From Lentimicrobium sp. (GTDB taxonomy: Bacteria; Bacteroidota; Bacteroidia; Bacteroidales; Lentimicrobiaceae), in the NCBI GenBank assembly GCA_023957275.1, contig JAMLHF010000041.1, forward strand, positions 1 through 40,612: DNA of 40,612 bases, read 5' to 3'. This document shows positions 24,610 through 34,018 of the stretch, piece after piece. The translations under genes were made by a program, and so were the position numbers. The notes under the pieces were generated by a model. The model was not told the DNA's origin. It made no database searches and saw nothing but the letters and a program-made list of their open reading frames with translations. Position 1 is the stretch's first letter; every line of letters starts with the position of its first letter.

Positions 24610-27600
24610 TTAATCGAAAGAGATGTTAAGTCCAAGACCTCTCAGCTCATGCACAAGAACATTAAACGATTCCGGTATACCCGGTATCGGCATATTATCG
24701 CCTTTAACAAGCGCTTCATAAGCTTTGGCCCTGCCCATTACATCATCTGATTTCACAGTAAGGATTTCCTGAAGAATGTGCGATGCACCGAATGCTTCAA
24801 GAGCCCAGACTTCCATTTCTCCGAACCGCTGACCTCCGAACTGAGCTTTACCTCCAAGGGGTTGCTGCGTAATGAGGGAGTAAGGTCCGATAGAACGGGC
24901 GTGCATCTTGTCGTCCACCATGTGGTGAAGCTTAAGCATATATATGTAACCTACTGTCGCCGGCTGGTGGAAACGTTCACCGGTACCTCCGTCGTAAAGG
25001 TAAACCCTGCCGTTCTCCGGAAGCCCGGCCTGACGCATATATTCGTTGATCTGCTCATCGGTGGCACCGTCAAAAATAGGCGTGGAAAAATGCAATCCCA
25101 GCTTTTTACCGGCCCAACCCAGTACGGTTTCATAAATCTGTCCAAGGTTCATACGTGATGGTACACCCAACGGATTCAGTACAATATCCACAGGTGTTCC
25201 GTCAGGAAGGAAAGGCATGTCCTCTTCGCGAACGATACGGGCAACAATACCTTTGTTTCCGTGGCGTCCTGCCATTTTATCGCCCACTTTCAGTTTGCGT
25301 TTCTTGGCAACATAAACCTTGGCCATCTGTACAATTCCGTTTGGCAGGTCATCTCCAACCGTAGCAACAAACTTCCTGCGGTTATATACGCCAAGAATCT
25401 CCTTGTACTTGATAATATAATTGTTGATAAGCTTTTTAACCAGCTCGTTCACATCCTTATCGGTTGTCCACTTGCCCGGATTAACACTCAGGTAATCAAT
25501 ACCCATCAGCATTTTTTGGGTAAATTTGATCTTCTTGGGTACGATCTCTTCTTTGAAGTTGTTGTAGACGCCCTGGGAAGTCTTACCTGAAACCAGTACT
25601 GTAAGCTTATCAACGAGCTTGGTTTTCAGTTCCTGTGAATTCTTTGCAAATTCATCATCAAGCACCTTCACCATGTCTTTTTCCTTGGCTTTCACTTTAC
25701 GGTCCTTGATCATGCGCGAGAAGAGCTTCTTATCAACGACCACACCCTTCATTGATGGTGGCGCCTTGAGCGAGGCATCCTTCACATCGCCTGCCTTGTC
25801 GCCGAAGATTGCCCTGAGAAGTTTTTCCTCCGGTGTGGGATCGCTCTCGCCTTTTGGCGTGATCTTACCGATAAGGATATCGCCTTCGTTGACCTCGGCT
25901 CCGATGCGGATCAATCCGTTTTCGTCAAGGTCCTTGGTGGCTTCGGTGCTTACATTCGGAATGTCATTGGTCAGTTCCTCAACACCACGTTTGGTGTCAC
26001 GCACTTCCAGTACAAATTCCTCGATATGGATAGAGGTGAAAATATCCTCTTTGACAACTTTTTCAGAAATTACGATCGCATCCTCAAAGTTATAACCCTT
26101 CCAGGGCATGAAAGCCACCATCAGGTTGCGTCCGAGTGCAAGATCACCCTTGCTGGTAGCGTATCCTTCGCAAAGAACCTGTCCTTTTTTTACCCGGTCG
26201 CCTTTGCGCACCACCGGGCGAAGGTTCATACAGGTATTCTGATTGGTTCTTGAGAACTTGGTAAGCTTGTAATGTTTTACATCATCATCAAAACTTACAA
26301 GTTTCTCTTCCTCAAGCCTGGTATGACGGATAACTATTTCTGTCGCATCAACAAATTCGACCAGTCCGTCACTTTCAGCATTGACGAGTACACGGGAATC
26401 GAAGGCCACATTGCGCTCAATACCTGTACCTACAATCGGGGCTTCAGGGTTAAGCAGCGGAACTGCCTGACGCATCATGTTTGAACCCATCAATGCTCGG
26501 TTAGCATCGTCATGTTCAAGGAACGGAATCAGCGAAGCTGCAATGGAAGCAATCTGATTGGGAGCGATATCAATAAGGTCAACATTCTCCTTTTCAACGA
26601 TAGGATAATCGGCCAGGTAACGCACTTTGATACGCTCGTTTTCGAAATTTCCGGCATCATCAAAAGGTGTGGTAGCCTGTGCAATAACTTTGTTTTCTTC
26701 TTCTTCTGCGCTAAGATAAACCGGATCCTCGTTCACGGCTACTTTACCGTTTACAACACGCTTATACGGTGTTTCAATAAATCCGAGCCTGTTGATTTTA
26801 GCATAAACACAGAGTGAAGAAATCAGACCAATATTCGGGCCTTCCGGTGTTTCAATGGTACACAGGCGACCGTAATGGGTATAATGTACGTCACGAACCT
26901 CGAAACCTGCACGCTCACGCGACAGACCTCCGGGTCCCAGCGCGGAAACCCTGCGCTTGTGGGTGAGTTCTGCCAGGGGATTGGTTTGGTCCATGAACTG
27001 CGACAACTGATTCGTTCCGAAGAACGAGTTGATCACCGAAGAAAGGGTTTTCGCATTGATAAGATCAGTTGGCGTAAACACTTCATTGTCGCGAACGTTC
27101 ATCCGTTCACGGATGGTACGCGCCATACGGGCAAGTCCAACACCGAACTGGTTGTAGAGCTGCTCGCCAACAGTACGGATTCTTCGGTTACTCAGATGGT
27201 CGATGTCATCTACCTCTGTGCGGAGGTTGATAAGGCCAATGAGGTACTTTATAATGGAGATGATATCCTCTTTGGTAAGTACCTTGGTTTCAATGGGAAT
27301 ATCGAGATTCAGTTTCTTGTTTATTCTGTAACGTCCAACATCTCCGAGATCGTAACGTTTATCGGAGAAGAAGAGCTTTTCAATAATACCCTTTGCCGTT
27401 TCCTCATCAGGAGGTTCGGCATTACGGAGTTGCCTGTAAATAAACTCCACGGCTTCCTTTTCGGAATTGGCGGTATCTTTTTGCAGGGTATTGAATATAA
27501 TCGAATAGTCAATATTATCGGGATCTTCGCGATGGAGCAACACGGTTTTTGCCCCGGATTCTACGATAAGATCAATGTGATGGTTTTCAATCACGGTCTC

Positions 27601-28416
27601 GCGGTCGATGATGACCTCGGTACGCTCGATTGAAACAACCTCTCCGGTGTCCTCGTCCACAAAATCTTCGATCCAGTTTTTAAGGACCCTGGCAGCCAGA
27701 CGGGAACCGACAACTTTTTTCAGACCTGCTTTGGACACCTTAACTTCTTCAGCAAGGTTGAAGATTTCGAGGATGTCTTTATCAGTTTCGTAGCCAATAG
27801 CCCTGAGCAACGTGGTTACCGGCAATTTCTTCTTCCGGTCGATGTAAGCATACATCACGTTGTTGATGTCGGTGGTAAATTCCATCCACGATCCCTTGAA
27901 AGGGATAATCCGGGCCGAGAAAAGCTGCGATCCATTGGCGTGGTAGCTGGTTCCGAAGAATACGCCGGGTGAACGGTGCAACTGCGATACAACAACCCTT
28001 TCGGCACCATTGATCACAAAAGTACCTTTAGGGGTCATGTAAGGAATCATTCCAAGATAAACATCCTGGATGATCGTCTCAAAATCTTCGTGCTCCGGAT
28101 CGGTACAATAAAGTTTCAGCTTGGCCTTCAGTGGGATACTATAGGTCAATCCCCTTTCAATACATTCTTCTATTGAATAGCGGGGCGGATCAATGAAATA
28201 ATCCAGGAACTCAAGCACGAAATTGTTCCTGGCGTCAGTGATCGGGAAATTTTCTGCAAATACCTTATACAAGCCTTCCGAAGCCCTGTTTTCGGGGTTG
28301 GTTTCCAATTGGAAAAAATCCTGAAATGACTTGATCTGGATATCAAGGAAATCAGGATATTCGGCTTGAACCTTTGAGGTTGCAAAACTAATTCTATCAA
28401 TTTTTTTTGAAGCCAA
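24610..28416 (-). CDS. rpoB: DNA-directed RNA polymerase subunit beta
   Basis: The protein has about 1268 residues. It is the RNA polymerase beta subunit, identified by [26 protein letters not shown], the rifampicin-pocket segment [33 protein letters not shown] (with susceptible-type Asp, His and Ser at the usual resistance positions), [17 protein letters not shown], and the C-terminal [24 protein letters not shown]. No ATG occurs at the N-terminus. The best start is TTG at 28416 ([15 protein letters not shown]), which gives the expected distance to the conserved [19 protein letters not shown]. Another TTG at 28458 would add 14 residues of AT-rich leader. The gene follows rplL by 142 bases that contain two stem-loops, and precedes rpoC. 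Confidence 0.97.
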   Translation of the reverse strand: MASKKIDRISFATSKVQAEYPDFLDIQIKSFQDFFQLETNPENRASEGLYKVFAENFPITDARNNFVLEFLDYFIDPPRYSIEECIERGLTYSIPLKAKLKLYCTDPEHEDFETIIQDVYLGMIPYMTPKGTFVINGAERVVVSQLHRSPGVFFGTSYHANGSQLFSARIIPFKGSWMEFTTDINNVMYAYIDRKKKLPVTTLLRAIGYETDKDILEIFNLAEEVKVSKAGLKKVVGSRLAARVLKNWIEDFVDEDTGEVVSIERTEVIIDRETVIENHHIDLIVESGAKTVLLHREDPDNIDYSIIFNTLQKDTANSEKEAVEFIYRQLRNAEPPDEETAKGIIEKLFFSDKRYDLGDVGRYRINKKLNLDIPIETKVLTKEDIISIIKYLIGLINLRTEVDDIDHLSNRRIRTVGEQLYNQFGVGLARMARTIRERMNVRDNEVFTPTDLINAKTLSSVINSFFGTNQLSQFMDQTNPLAELTHKRRVSALGPGGLSRERAGFEVRDVHYTHYGRLCTIETPEGPNIGLISSLCVYAKINRLGFIETPYKRVVNGKVAVNEDPVYLSAEEEENKVIAQATTPFDDAGNFENERIKVRYLADYPIVEKENVDLIDIAPNQIASIAASLIPFLEHDDANRALMGSNMMRQAVPLLNPEAPIVGTGIERNVAFDSRVLVNAESDGLVEFVDATEIVIRHTRLEEEKLVSFDDDVKHYKLTKFSRTNQNTCMNLRPVVRKGDRVKKGQVLCEGYATSKGDLALGRNLMVAFMPWKGYNFEDAIVISEKVVKEDIFTSIHIEEFVLEVRDTKRGVEELTNDIPNVSTEATKDLDENGLIRIGAEVNEGDILIGKITPKGESDPTPEEKLLRAIFGDKAGDVKDASLKAPPSMKGVVVDKKLFSRMIKDRKVKAKEKDMVKVLDDEFAKNSQELKTKLVDKLTVLVSGKTSQGVYNNFKEEIVPKKIKFTQKMLMGIDYLSVNPGKWTTDKDVNELVKKLINNYIIKYKEILGVYNRRKFVATVGDDLPNGIVQMAKVYVAKKRKLKVGDKMAGRHGNKGIVARIVREEDMPFLPDGTPVDIVLNPLGVPSRMNLGQIYETVLGWAGKKLGLHFSTPIFDGATDEQINEYMRQAGLPENGRVYLYDGGTGERFHQPATVGYIYMLKLHHMVDDKMHARSIGPYSLITQQPLGGKAQFGGQRFGEMEVWALEAFGASHILQEILTVKSDDVMGRAKAYEALVKGDNMPIPGIPESFNVLVHELRGLGLNISFD

Positions 28417-28462
28417 GGTGGTAAAATTTAAAGTAAGAACTCTTAATAATTTAAACAATTAA

Positions 28463-28483
28463 TCCCGATCATCATAATCGGGA
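28463..28483 (-). promoter_or_regulatory. Second stem-loop between rplL and rpoB
   Basis: TCCCGAT (28463-28469) pairs with ATCGGGA (28477-28483) around a 7-base loop. On the minus strand it is followed by ATTAATTG, which is only weakly T-rich, so a partial attenuator or a pause/processing hairpin is possible. It lies 46 bases before the likely rpoB start. Confidence 0.5.
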
Positions 28484-28487
28484 AACA

Positions 28488-28529
28488 GCAGACTCTGAAC
28501 CTACGCATACGCATAGGAACAGAATCTGC
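28488..28529 (-). promoter_or_regulatory. Long stem-loop between rplL and rpoB
   Basis: The outer 10-bp stem pairs 28488-28497 with 28520-28529. A symmetric 2x2 internal loop follows, then an inner 7-bp stem (28500-28506 with 28511-28517) and a 4-base loop. Both imperfect pairs (28493 with 28524; 28504 with 28513) are C-A on the plus strand but G.U in the minus-strand RNA. The position corresponds to the rplL-rpoB gap where E. coli has an attenuator and an RNase III site; homology is not claimed. Confidence 0.65.
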
Positions 28530-28558
28530 ATGTATAATTGCAAAATAATCCCATCTAC

Positions 28559-28939
28559 TTATTTTACTTCAACCTCTGCACCAGCTTCTTCAAGTTGTTT
28601 TTTCAGTGCTTCAGCTTCATCCTTGGTAACGCCTTCTTTGATTGCTTTGGGAGCAGCGTCAACCAGTTCTTTAGCTTCTTTCAGTCCAAGGCTGGTGAGT
28701 TCTTTTACAAGCTTGACAACAGCAAGTTTAGCCTGTCCGGCTGCCTTCAGAATTACGTCGAATTGGGTTTTCTCTTCAACTGCAGCGGCTTCTCCTGCCC
28801 CTGCGCCGCCAGCCATCATTACGGGAGCTGCTGCTGCGGGCTCAATGCCATATTCATCTTTGAGAATCTGGGCTAATTCGTTAACTTCCTTAACAGTCAG
28901 GTTAACCAATTGTTCTGCGAAAGCTTTTAAGTCTGCCAT
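28559..28939 (-). CDS. rplL: Ribosomal protein bL12 (L7/L12)
   Basis: The protein has 126 residues. The N-terminal dimerisation helices ([34 protein letters not shown]), the Ala/Gly-rich flexible hinge (about 35-52, [20 protein letters not shown]) and the C-terminal factor-binding domain ([70 protein letters not shown]) are all intact. It forms the ribosomal stalk that recruits EF-Tu and EF-G. It lies 75 bases downstream of rplJ and shares its transcript. The start context is A-rich without a Shine-Dalgarno sequence. Confidence 0.98.
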   Translation of the reverse strand: MADLKAFAEQLVNLTVKEVNELAQILKDEYGIEPAAAAPVMMAGGAGAGEAAAVEEKTQFDVILKAAGQAKLAVVKLVKELTSLGLKEAKELVDAAPKAIKEGVTKDEAEALKKQLEEAGAEVEVK

Positions 28940-29014
28940 TTTATTGTTGTTTTAATTGTTTTACAATGAAAAGTGATTTGTTTTTTCGGGGCTTCCTAAT
29001 GAAGCAATTGTATA

Positions 29015-29530
29015 TTACCGCTCAGAGAGGGTTTTCAGAACTCCGCTCAATTTATGACCACCTGACTGAAGTGCTGAAACCACATTGATTGCAGGTGACT
29101 TGAGAGCCAGGATGATATCGGCGATAAGTTCATTTTTGGATTTGATGTTGACGAGCATATCAAGGCTTTGATCGCCCATAAACGACATTTCTTCTACATA
29201 AGCACCCTTAAGTATAGGCTTGTCGCTTGATTTGCGGAACTCCTTGATCAACTTGGCCGGTCCATTGTTTACTTCCGATAACATGATGGAAGTAGCACCC
29301 TTGAGTGCACCGTAAAGCGGGGAGAAATCCTTTCCGGAGCGCTCCATTGCTTTACGCAACAATGTATTTTTTACAACGATCAACTTGACGTCCTTCTTGA
29401 AGCATAACCTTCTCAACTTACTGGTAACTTCAACATTGAGGTTGGAGATATCAGTAATATAAATGTTATTGCTGTTACTCAGCTGCTCGGTCAGGGTGTC
29501 AATAAGTTGACTCTTTTCTTCTTTTCTCAT
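29015..29530 (-). CDS. rplJ: Ribosomal protein uL10
   Basis: The protein has 171 residues, normal length. MRKEEKSQLIDTLTEQLSNSNNIYITDISNLNV, then LRRLCFKKDVKLIVVKNTLLRKAMERSG are the globular rRNA-binding part. The C-terminal helix that anchors bL12 dimers follows (LDMLVNIKSKNELIADIILALKSPAINVVSALQ). The gap to rplA is only 40 bases, so the long rplJ leader through which L10-L12 represses its own translation in E. coli cannot lie in the gap alone; any such site would have to overlap rplA. It is co-transcribed with rplA and rplL. Confidence 0.97.
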   Translation of the reverse strand: MRKEEKSQLIDTLTEQLSNSNNIYITDISNLNVEVTSKLRRLCFKKDVKLIVVKNTLLRKAMERSGKDFSPLYGALKGATSIMLSEVNNGPAKLIKEFRKSSDKPILKGAYVEEMSFMGDQSLDMLVNIKSKNELIADIILALKSPAINVVSALQSGGHKLSGVLKTLSER

Positions 29531-29570
29531 GATTTTCTTTCGGTTTACGAGGAAAGTTCAACAGATTAAC

Positions 29571-30266
29571 TTACACGGTGATTGATTTCTGATCAACACG
29601 GATACCCGGGCCCATGGTACTTGACATGAATAATGATTTCATGTAAGTGCCTTTAGCAGCAGAAGGTTTCAGTTTCACGATGGTGTGAAGCAATTCCTTC
29701 GCATTTTCGAGTAATTGCATCTCATCAAAAGAGGCCTTACCGATAGCTGCGTGAATGATTCCGAATTTGTCAACTTTAAAATCAATTTTACCTGCTTTAG
29801 CTTCCTGAACGGCTTTTCCCACTTCCATGGTAACTGTTCCGGTTTTCGGGTTTGGCATAAGTCCACGGGGACCCAGTATTTTACCGAGTGCACCAACCTT
29901 GGGCATTACGCTTGGCATGGTGATGATCACATCCACGTCGGTCCAACCCTCTTTGATTTTCTGGATATACTCATCCAGCCCATAAAAATCAGCACCGGCA
30001 GCTTTGGCTTCATCTTCCTTATCCGGGGTGCACAATACCAATACCCTTACAGTTTTACCGGTACCGTGAGGCAGCATTACAGTACCCCTGACCATCTGAT
30101 TGGCCTTGCGGGGATCAACACCCAGTCTGACGTCAATGTCAACTGAACTGTCGAACTTCGTACTGGAAGTCTGCTTAACGATTTTTATGGCATCATTCAG
30201 GGAGTAGGTCGCGCTCTTATCGAACTTAGCCAGAGCCTCTTTCCTTTTTTTTGTCAATTTAGCCAT
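29571..30266 (-). CDS. rplA: Ribosomal protein uL1
   Basis: The protein has 231 residues, full length. The start [16 protein letters not shown] is typical. The [46 protein letters not shown] core and the [15 protein letters not shown] signature identify uL1. It builds the mobile L1 stalk that handles deacylated tRNA at the E site, and in many bacteria it represses the rplK-rplA mRNA. It lies 63 bases downstream of rplK. Confidence 0.98.
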   Translation of the reverse strand: MAKLTKKRKEALAKFDKSATYSLNDAIKIVKQTSSTKFDSSVDIDVRLGVDPRKANQMVRGTVMLPHGTGKTVRVLVLCTPDKEDEAKAAGADFYGLDEYIQKIKEGWTDVDVIITMPSVMPKVGALGKILGPRGLMPNPKTGTVTMEVGKAVQEAKAGKIDFKVDKFGIIHAAIGKASFDEMQLLENAKELLHTIVKLKPSAAKGTYMKSLFMSSTMGPGIRVDQKSITV

Positions 30267-30329
30267 TTCGCGCCTTTGTTATGAATTGTTTAAACGTTCG
30301 TAATTCGTACCTATGGTAGAATTACTTGA

Positions 30330-30776
30330 TCAGTCATTAGCAAAAGGCGGGTTACCGGTTACGGTAATTCCCATACTTCTTGCTGTTCCGGCAACCATCC
30401 GCATCGCAGATTCAATAGTAAAGGCGTTCAGGTCGGCCATTTTGATTTCAGCAATAGCTTGAACCTGATCCCATGAAACAGAACCCACCTTTTTACGGTT
30501 AGGTTCAGCGGATCCGCTTTTCAGTTTGGTTGCTTCTAACAACTGCACTGCAACCGGCGGGGTTTTGATTATAAAATCAAAAGACTTGTCCTTATATACG
30601 GTGATAATTACCGGAAGAACCTTGCCAGCCTGATCCTGGGTACGCGCATTGAACTGCTTGCAGAACTCCATTATGTTCACACCCTTAGAACCCAATGCAG
30701 GTCCTACTGGTGGGGAAGGATTGGCTGCTCCACCTTTTATCTGCAGTTTGATTAAACCGCTTACTTCTTTTGCCAT
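30330..30776 (-). CDS. rplK: Ribosomal protein uL11
   Basis: The protein has 148 residues. The N-terminal domain ([39 protein letters not shown]) carries the Pro-rich [10 protein letters not shown] hinge that contacts 23S rRNA and is the thiostrepton region. The C-terminal rRNA-binding domain ends with [12 protein letters not shown]. uL11 forms the base of the stalk and is needed for RelA activation in stringent response in other bacteria. It lies 43 bases downstream of nusG in the same transcript. Confidence 0.98.
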   Translation of the reverse strand: MAKEVSGLIKLQIKGGAANPSPPVGPALGSKGVNIMEFCKQFNARTQDQAGKVLPVIITVYKDKSFDFIIKTPPVAVQLLEATKLKSGSAEPNRKKVGSVSWDQVQAIAEIKMADLNAFTIESAMRMVAGTARSMGITVTGNPPFAND

Positions 30777-30819
30777 TTGTGTAAACTTAGTGAGTGAATT
30801 GACTACACTTTCCCGTTCG

Positions 30820-31362
30820 TCAATCTTTCTCTACCTGCATAAAGCCGAGCTCAAGCGGAGTTTTGCGGCCAAAAATCTTGACCATTACTTTCAACTTTTT
30901 CTTCTCTTCGTTTATCTCTTCGATAATACCCGTGAAACTGTTGAAAGGTCCGTCGATTACGGTTACGGTTTCGCCGACGATAAACGGAACACTGACTTCT
31001 TCGCCCTGTTCGGTTAATTCATCGACTTTACCCAGTATGCGATTAACTTCAGCAGGCCGGAGGGGAACGGGTTCACCTTTTGACCCAAGGAAGCCTAAAA
31101 CTCCGGGCACATTTTTAATGATGTGCGGAATTTCACCAGTTAAAATCGCTTCAATCAGCACATATCCCGGAAGATAATTCCGTTCTTTGCTGACTTTCTT
31201 ACCTTTACGTACCTGATAAACCTTTTCTGTAGGGATAAGAACCTGCGTAATAAAGTCACTTAAACCAAGGCGATTGATTTCACTTTCAAGGTATTGCTTT
31301 ACCTTTTTCTCATTCCCGCTTATGGCCCGGATGACGTACCACTTTTTAACTTGTTCACCCAT
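30820..31362 (-). CDS. nusG: Transcription elongation/termination factor NusG
   Basis: The protein has 180 residues, two-domain NusG. The NGN domain ([26 protein letters not shown], then LPGYVLIEA and PGVLGFLG) binds the RNA polymerase clamp. The C-terminal KOW domain ([44 protein letters not shown]) couples to ribosomal uS10 or Rho. The start [10 protein letters not shown] is standard. It lies between secE and rplK, the classic arrangement. A small hairpin (AATATCA 31389-31395 with TGATATT 31402-31408) sits in the secE-nusG gap. Confidence 0.98.
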   Translation of the reverse strand: MGEQVKKWYVIRAISGNEKKVKQYLESEINRLGLSDFITQVLIPTEKVYQVRKGKKVSKERNYLPGYVLIEAILTGEIPHIIKNVPGVLGFLGSKGEPVPLRPAEVNRILGKVDELTEQGEEVSVPFIVGETVTVIDGPFNSFTGIIEEINEEKKKLKVMVKIFGRKTPLELGFMQVEKD

Positions 31363-31435
31363 ACAGAATGACGTAATTGATAAGATTGAATATCAAATAA
31401 CTGATATTGTAAAGTAGAAGAAAGAGGTTAACTAA

Positions 31436-31633
31436 CTAAAACAGCAGGTAGAACTGTTTCAGGATAGTTTGGAAAGACATATCCATCAAATAAACGACTA
31501 ACGCGATTATAAGGGAAGCGATGGATACTACTACTGCACTGTTCTGGAGCTCACTCCAGCTGGGCCAGGAAGTTTTGTGCACCAACTCATCGTAACTTTC
31601 GTTGATGTATTCCTGAATCTTTGTCTTTGCCAT
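31436..31633 (-). CDS. secE: Preprotein translocase subunit SecE
   Basis: The protein has 65 residues, the short single-helix form. The amphipathic N-terminal helix (IQEYINESYDELVHKTSWPSWSELQNSAVVV) has the conserved W-P region that clamps SecY. It is followed by one transmembrane segment (IASLIIALVVYLMDM) and a short tail. SecE stabilises the SecYEG channel in the inner membrane. It is 19 bases downstream of tRNA-Trp, so it is presumably released from a transcript that starts upstream in the tRNA-tuf block. Confidence 0.95.
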   Translation of the reverse strand: MAKTKIQEYINESYDELVHKTSWPSWSELQNSAVVVSIASLIIALVVYLMDMSFQTILKQFYLLF

Positions 31634-31652
31634 TTAACCAGTATTATTTTTG

Positions 31653-31725
31653 CACGGGTGGAGAGACTCGAACTCCCAACCAACGGTTTTGGAGACCGCT
31701 ACTCTACCAATTGAGCTACACCCGT
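31653..31725 (-). tRNA. tRNA-Trp (CCA)
   Basis: A 73-nt cloverleaf with acceptor ACGGGTG/CACCCGT, D-arm with GCTCAATTGGTAGAG, anticodon loop CTCCAAA (anticodon CCA) and T-arm GTTCGAGTC. Discriminator is G and the 3' CCA is not encoded. It lies between tuf and secE. Confidence 0.97.
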
Positions 31726-31783
31726 TTGAGTAAATTTCCTCTCAGAGATTTATCTCCGCCAATTGTATTTATTTAATATGGCA

Positions 31784-31821
31784 GAGATAAAGGCACTCCG
31801 CAGCCGGAATACCTTTATCTC
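31784..31821 (-). promoter_or_regulatory. 17-bp RNA stem-loop between tuf and tRNA-Trp
   Basis: Bases 31784-31800 pair with 31805-31821 along 17 continuous positions with a 4-base loop. Two positions (31794 with 31811; 31796 with 31809) are C-A on the plus strand but G.U in the minus-strand RNA. No T run follows, so it is unlikely to be an intrinsic terminator. It begins 12 bases after the tuf stop and may mark a cleavage site that separates the tuf mRNA from tRNA-Trp. Confidence 0.65.
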
Positions 31822-31833
31822 AGATTTAGCTTG

Positions 31834-33021
31834 TTAGTCAAGAATTTCAGTTACCTGACCTGCACCTACGGTGCGTCCGCCTTCACGGATCGCAAAACGC
31901 AGGTTCTTAGCCATAGCGATAGGAGCGATCAGCTTAACGGTAACAGAAAGGTTGTCACCAGGCATAACCATTTCAACTCCTTCGGGAAGATGAACTTCTC
32001 CGGTAACGTCAGTAGTCCTGAAGTAGAACTGGGGACGGTACTTGTTGTGGAAAGGAGTGTGACGACCACCTTCTTCTTTCTTCAGGATATAAACCTCACC
32101 CTTGAATTCTTTATGAGGAGTGATTGAACCGGGTTTTGCAATAACCATACCACGGCGGATCTCGTCTTTGTCAATACCACGGAGGAGCAGACCTGCGTTG
32201 TCTCCGGCTTCCCCTGTATCGAGGATCTTACGGAACATTTCAACTCCGGTAACAACTGATTTCAGTTTATCTGCATCAAGACCGATAATTTCAACGGGGT
32301 CACCAGTGTGGATAACGCCGGTTTCAATACGACCTGTAGCAACGGTACCACGGCCGGTGATGGAGAATACGTCCTCGATAGGCATGAGGAAAGGCTTGTC
32401 AACATCACGTGGAGGCAGGGGAATCCATGTATCAACGGCTTCCATCAGTTCCATTACTTTTTCAACCCATTTGGGCTCCTTGTTCAATCCTCCGAGTGCT
32501 GAACCACGGATAACCGGTGTATTATCACCATCAAAACCGTAGAAAGTAAGCAGGTCGCGAATTTCCATCTCAACGAGATCAAGAAGTTCAGGGTCGTCAA
32601 CAAGGTCAACCTTGTTCATGAAAACAACCAGACGGGGAACACCTACCTGACGGGCGAGCAGGATGTGCTCACGGGTCTGGGGCATAGGGCCGTCAGTTGC
32701 GGCAACCACCAGGATAGCGCCATCCATCTGGGCAGCACCGGTAACCATGTTCTTTACGTAGTCGGCGTGTCCGGGACAGTCAACATGCGCATAGTGGCGG
32801 TTTGCGGTCTGATACTCAATGTGGGCAGTATTAATAGTAATACCCCTTTCTTTTTCTTCCGGAGCATTGTCAATTGAATCGAATGACCGGTATTCCGATA
32901 ACCCGGCATCAGCAAGGATGAGGGTAATAGCAGCGGTTAAGGTAGTTTTACCGTGGTCAACGTGACCGATGGTACCAACATTAACGTGCGGTTTGGAACG
33001 ATCGAATTTTTCTTTTGCCAT
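31834..33021 (-). CDS. tuf: Elongation factor Tu
   Basis: The protein has 395 residues, the normal length. It delivers aminoacyl-tRNA to the ribosome as a GTP complex. GTPase motifs are GHVDHGKT (residues 19-26), the effector-region Thr in [17 protein letters not shown] (81-85) and NKVD (136-139). Domains 2 and 3 follow, with the conserved [14 protein letters not shown] and [18 protein letters not shown] segments. The gene follows four tRNA genes by 60 bases and is followed by a long stem-loop and tRNA-Trp. EF-Tu carries the same tRNAs its transcript encodes, and the arrangement is widely conserved. No Shine-Dalgarno is visible. Confidence 0.99.
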   Translation of the reverse strand: MAKEKFDRSKPHVNVGTIGHVDHGKTTLTAAITLILADAGLSEYRSFDSIDNAPEEKERGITINTAHIEYQTANRHYAHVDCPGHADYVKNMVTGAAQMDGAILVVAATDGPMPQTREHILLARQVGVPRLVVFMNKVDLVDDPELLDLVEMEIRDLLTFYGFDGDNTPVIRGSALGGLNKEPKWVEKVMELMEAVDTWIPLPPRDVDKPFLMPIEDVFSITGRGTVATGRIETGVIHTGDPVEIIGLDADKLKSVVTGVEMFRKILDTGEAGDNAGLLLRGIDKDEIRRGMVIAKPGSITPHKEFKGEVYILKKEEGGRHTPFHNKYRPQFYFRTTDVTGEVHLPEGVEMVMPGDNLSVTVKLIAPIAMAKNLRFAIREGGRTVGAGQVTEILD

Positions 33022-33081
33022 ATTAAATAATTGTTGTTAATTGTAAATTAATGAAAACTTACGTTCAGTAAACTAAATCAG

Positions 33082-33153
<72 letters not shown>

Positions 33154-33202
33154 TTTAACGCCGGATTGCATATTCAATACAATCCGACAGTTTTAATCAT
33201 TG

Positions 33203-33275
33203 AGCGGAAGACGGGGCTCGAACCCGCCACCTATAGCTTGGAAGGCTATCGCTCTACCAAATGAGCTACTTCCGC
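33203..33275 (-). tRNA. tRNA-Gly (TCC)
   Basis: A 73-nt cloverleaf with acceptor GCGGAAG/CTTCCGC, anticodon TCC in an ATAGC/GCTAT-stemmed loop, and T-arm GGTTCGAGCC. CCA is not encoded. Confidence 0.97.
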
Positions 33276-33316
33276 TGATATACATCCTGATCAAATCAGG
33301 AATGTTAACAATAATG

Positions 33317-33398
33317 TGGGGAGAGGAGGATTCGAACCTCCGAAGGCTTAGCCAACAGATTTACAGTCTGCCCCATTTGACCGCTCTGGTATCTCCCC
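33317..33398 (-). tRNA. tRNA-Tyr (GTA)
   Basis: An 82-nt class II tRNA with acceptor GGGGAGA/tctcccc pairing, anticodon GTA, a long variable arm (TTGGCTAAGCCTTC region) and T-arm GGTTCGAATCC. Discriminator is A; CCA is not encoded. Confidence 0.97.
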
Positions 33399-33424
33399 AA
33401 TTATATTCAATATCTAAAGAACTG

Positions 33425-33498
33425 AGCCGATGGAGGGATTCGAACCCCCGACCAGCTGATTACAAATCAGCTGCTCTGGCCAACTGAGCTACATCGGC
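33425..33498 (-). tRNA. tRNA-Thr (TGT)
   Basis: A 74-nt cloverleaf with a perfect acceptor GCCGATG/CATCGGC, anticodon TGT and T-arm GGGTTCGAATCC. Discriminator is T. It is the first gene of the tRNA-tuf block. Confidence 0.97.
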
Positions 33499-33622
33499 AT
33501 GATGTCAATGAAAAGACAAGACTTCTGCTTGTGCTCTGATATCCCTTCAGGCATTTAAAAGATAACTTTCTATTACAAATCCTTTGAATGCTGCGGCTTT
33601 CGATGAACTTATACAGGCTTCC

Positions 33623-33657
33623 AAAAAAAAGCAGTCCTTCTTTTCAAAAAGGACTGC
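33623..33657 (-). terminator. Terminator of the rpsU-xerC-hpf operon
   Basis: GCAGTCCTT (33631-33639) pairs perfectly with AAGGACTGC (33649-33657) and on the minus strand is followed by eight T (complement of 33623-33630). Its promoter-proximal arm shares its first base with the end of the downstream -7 promoter element. Confidence 0.93.
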
Positions 33658-33687
33658 AAAAATAGGAACTATTTTGACACGAACAAA
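33657..33687 (-). promoter_or_regulatory. Consensus promoter of the tRNA-tuf-secE-nusG-rpl-rpo block
   Basis: On the minus strand TTTG (33687-33684), a 19-base spacer and TATTTTTG (33664-33657) match the Bacteroidota housekeeping promoter TTTG-N19-TAnnTTTG exactly. Transcription should begin at about 33650-33654, inside the 5' arm of the hpf terminator, leaving a leader of about 155 bases before the first tRNA. Confidence 0.8.
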
Positions 33688-33721
33688 TACTTTGCGATTT
33701 TTTTTCGTCTAAGCTTCAAAA

Positions 33722-34018
33722 TTATTTTTGAAATTTACCTTTATGCTTATCCAGTTGCTTGCGCAATGCATCCACTGCTGTATCCGTCGCTTCCTCAAAG
33801 GTTTTACTTTGCTTCTTGGCAAACAGATCGTTACCCTTGATCTGCAACCTGATTTCAGCTATTTTGTTTTCGGGGGTTTCCACATTACCAAGCTTAAGGA
33901 TTACCTCACTTCCGATGATTCCGTCATAAACGCCTGAAAGTTTTTCTACCTTATCGTTAATAAATTCCTCAAGCTTTTTATCAGCTTTAAATTTGACGGC
34001 ATTGATACTTACCTTCAT
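33722..34018 (-). CDS. hpf: Ribosome hibernation-promoting factor, short form
   Basis: The protein has 98 residues and is the HPF/RaiA beta-alpha-beta-beta-beta-alpha domain only, without the dimerising tail of long HPF. MKVSINAVKFKADKKLEEFINDKVEKLSGVYDGIIGSEVILKLGN, then IAEIRLQIKGNDLFAKKQSKTFEEATDTAVDALRKQLDKHKGK are family signatures. HPF binds the 30S A/P sites and makes inactive 100S ribosomes in stationary phase. It is the third gene of rpsU-xerC-hpf, starting 17 bases after the xerC stop. Its ribosome binding site is an extended Shine-Dalgarno, unlike the neighbouring ribosomal genes. A strong terminator follows. Confidence 0.95.
   Translation of the reverse strand: MKVSINAVKFKADKKLEEFINDKVEKLSGVYDGIIGSEVILKLGNVETPENKIAEIRLQIKGNDLFAKKQSKTFEEATDTAVDALRKQLDKHKGKFQK

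Noticed and set aside
26875-27633. 252-codon plus-strand open frame opposite rpoB
   Set aside because: It lies fully within rpoB on the other strand, has no recognisable domain and is expected by chance in a long conserved GC-balanced gene.
33200-33487. 95-codon plus-strand open frame ending WRDSNPRPADYKSAALAN
   Set aside because: It runs antisense through tRNA-Gly, tRNA-Tyr and tRNA-Thr. Such frames are a well-known source of false proteins in databases; the residues are reverse translations of tRNA T- and anticodon arms.
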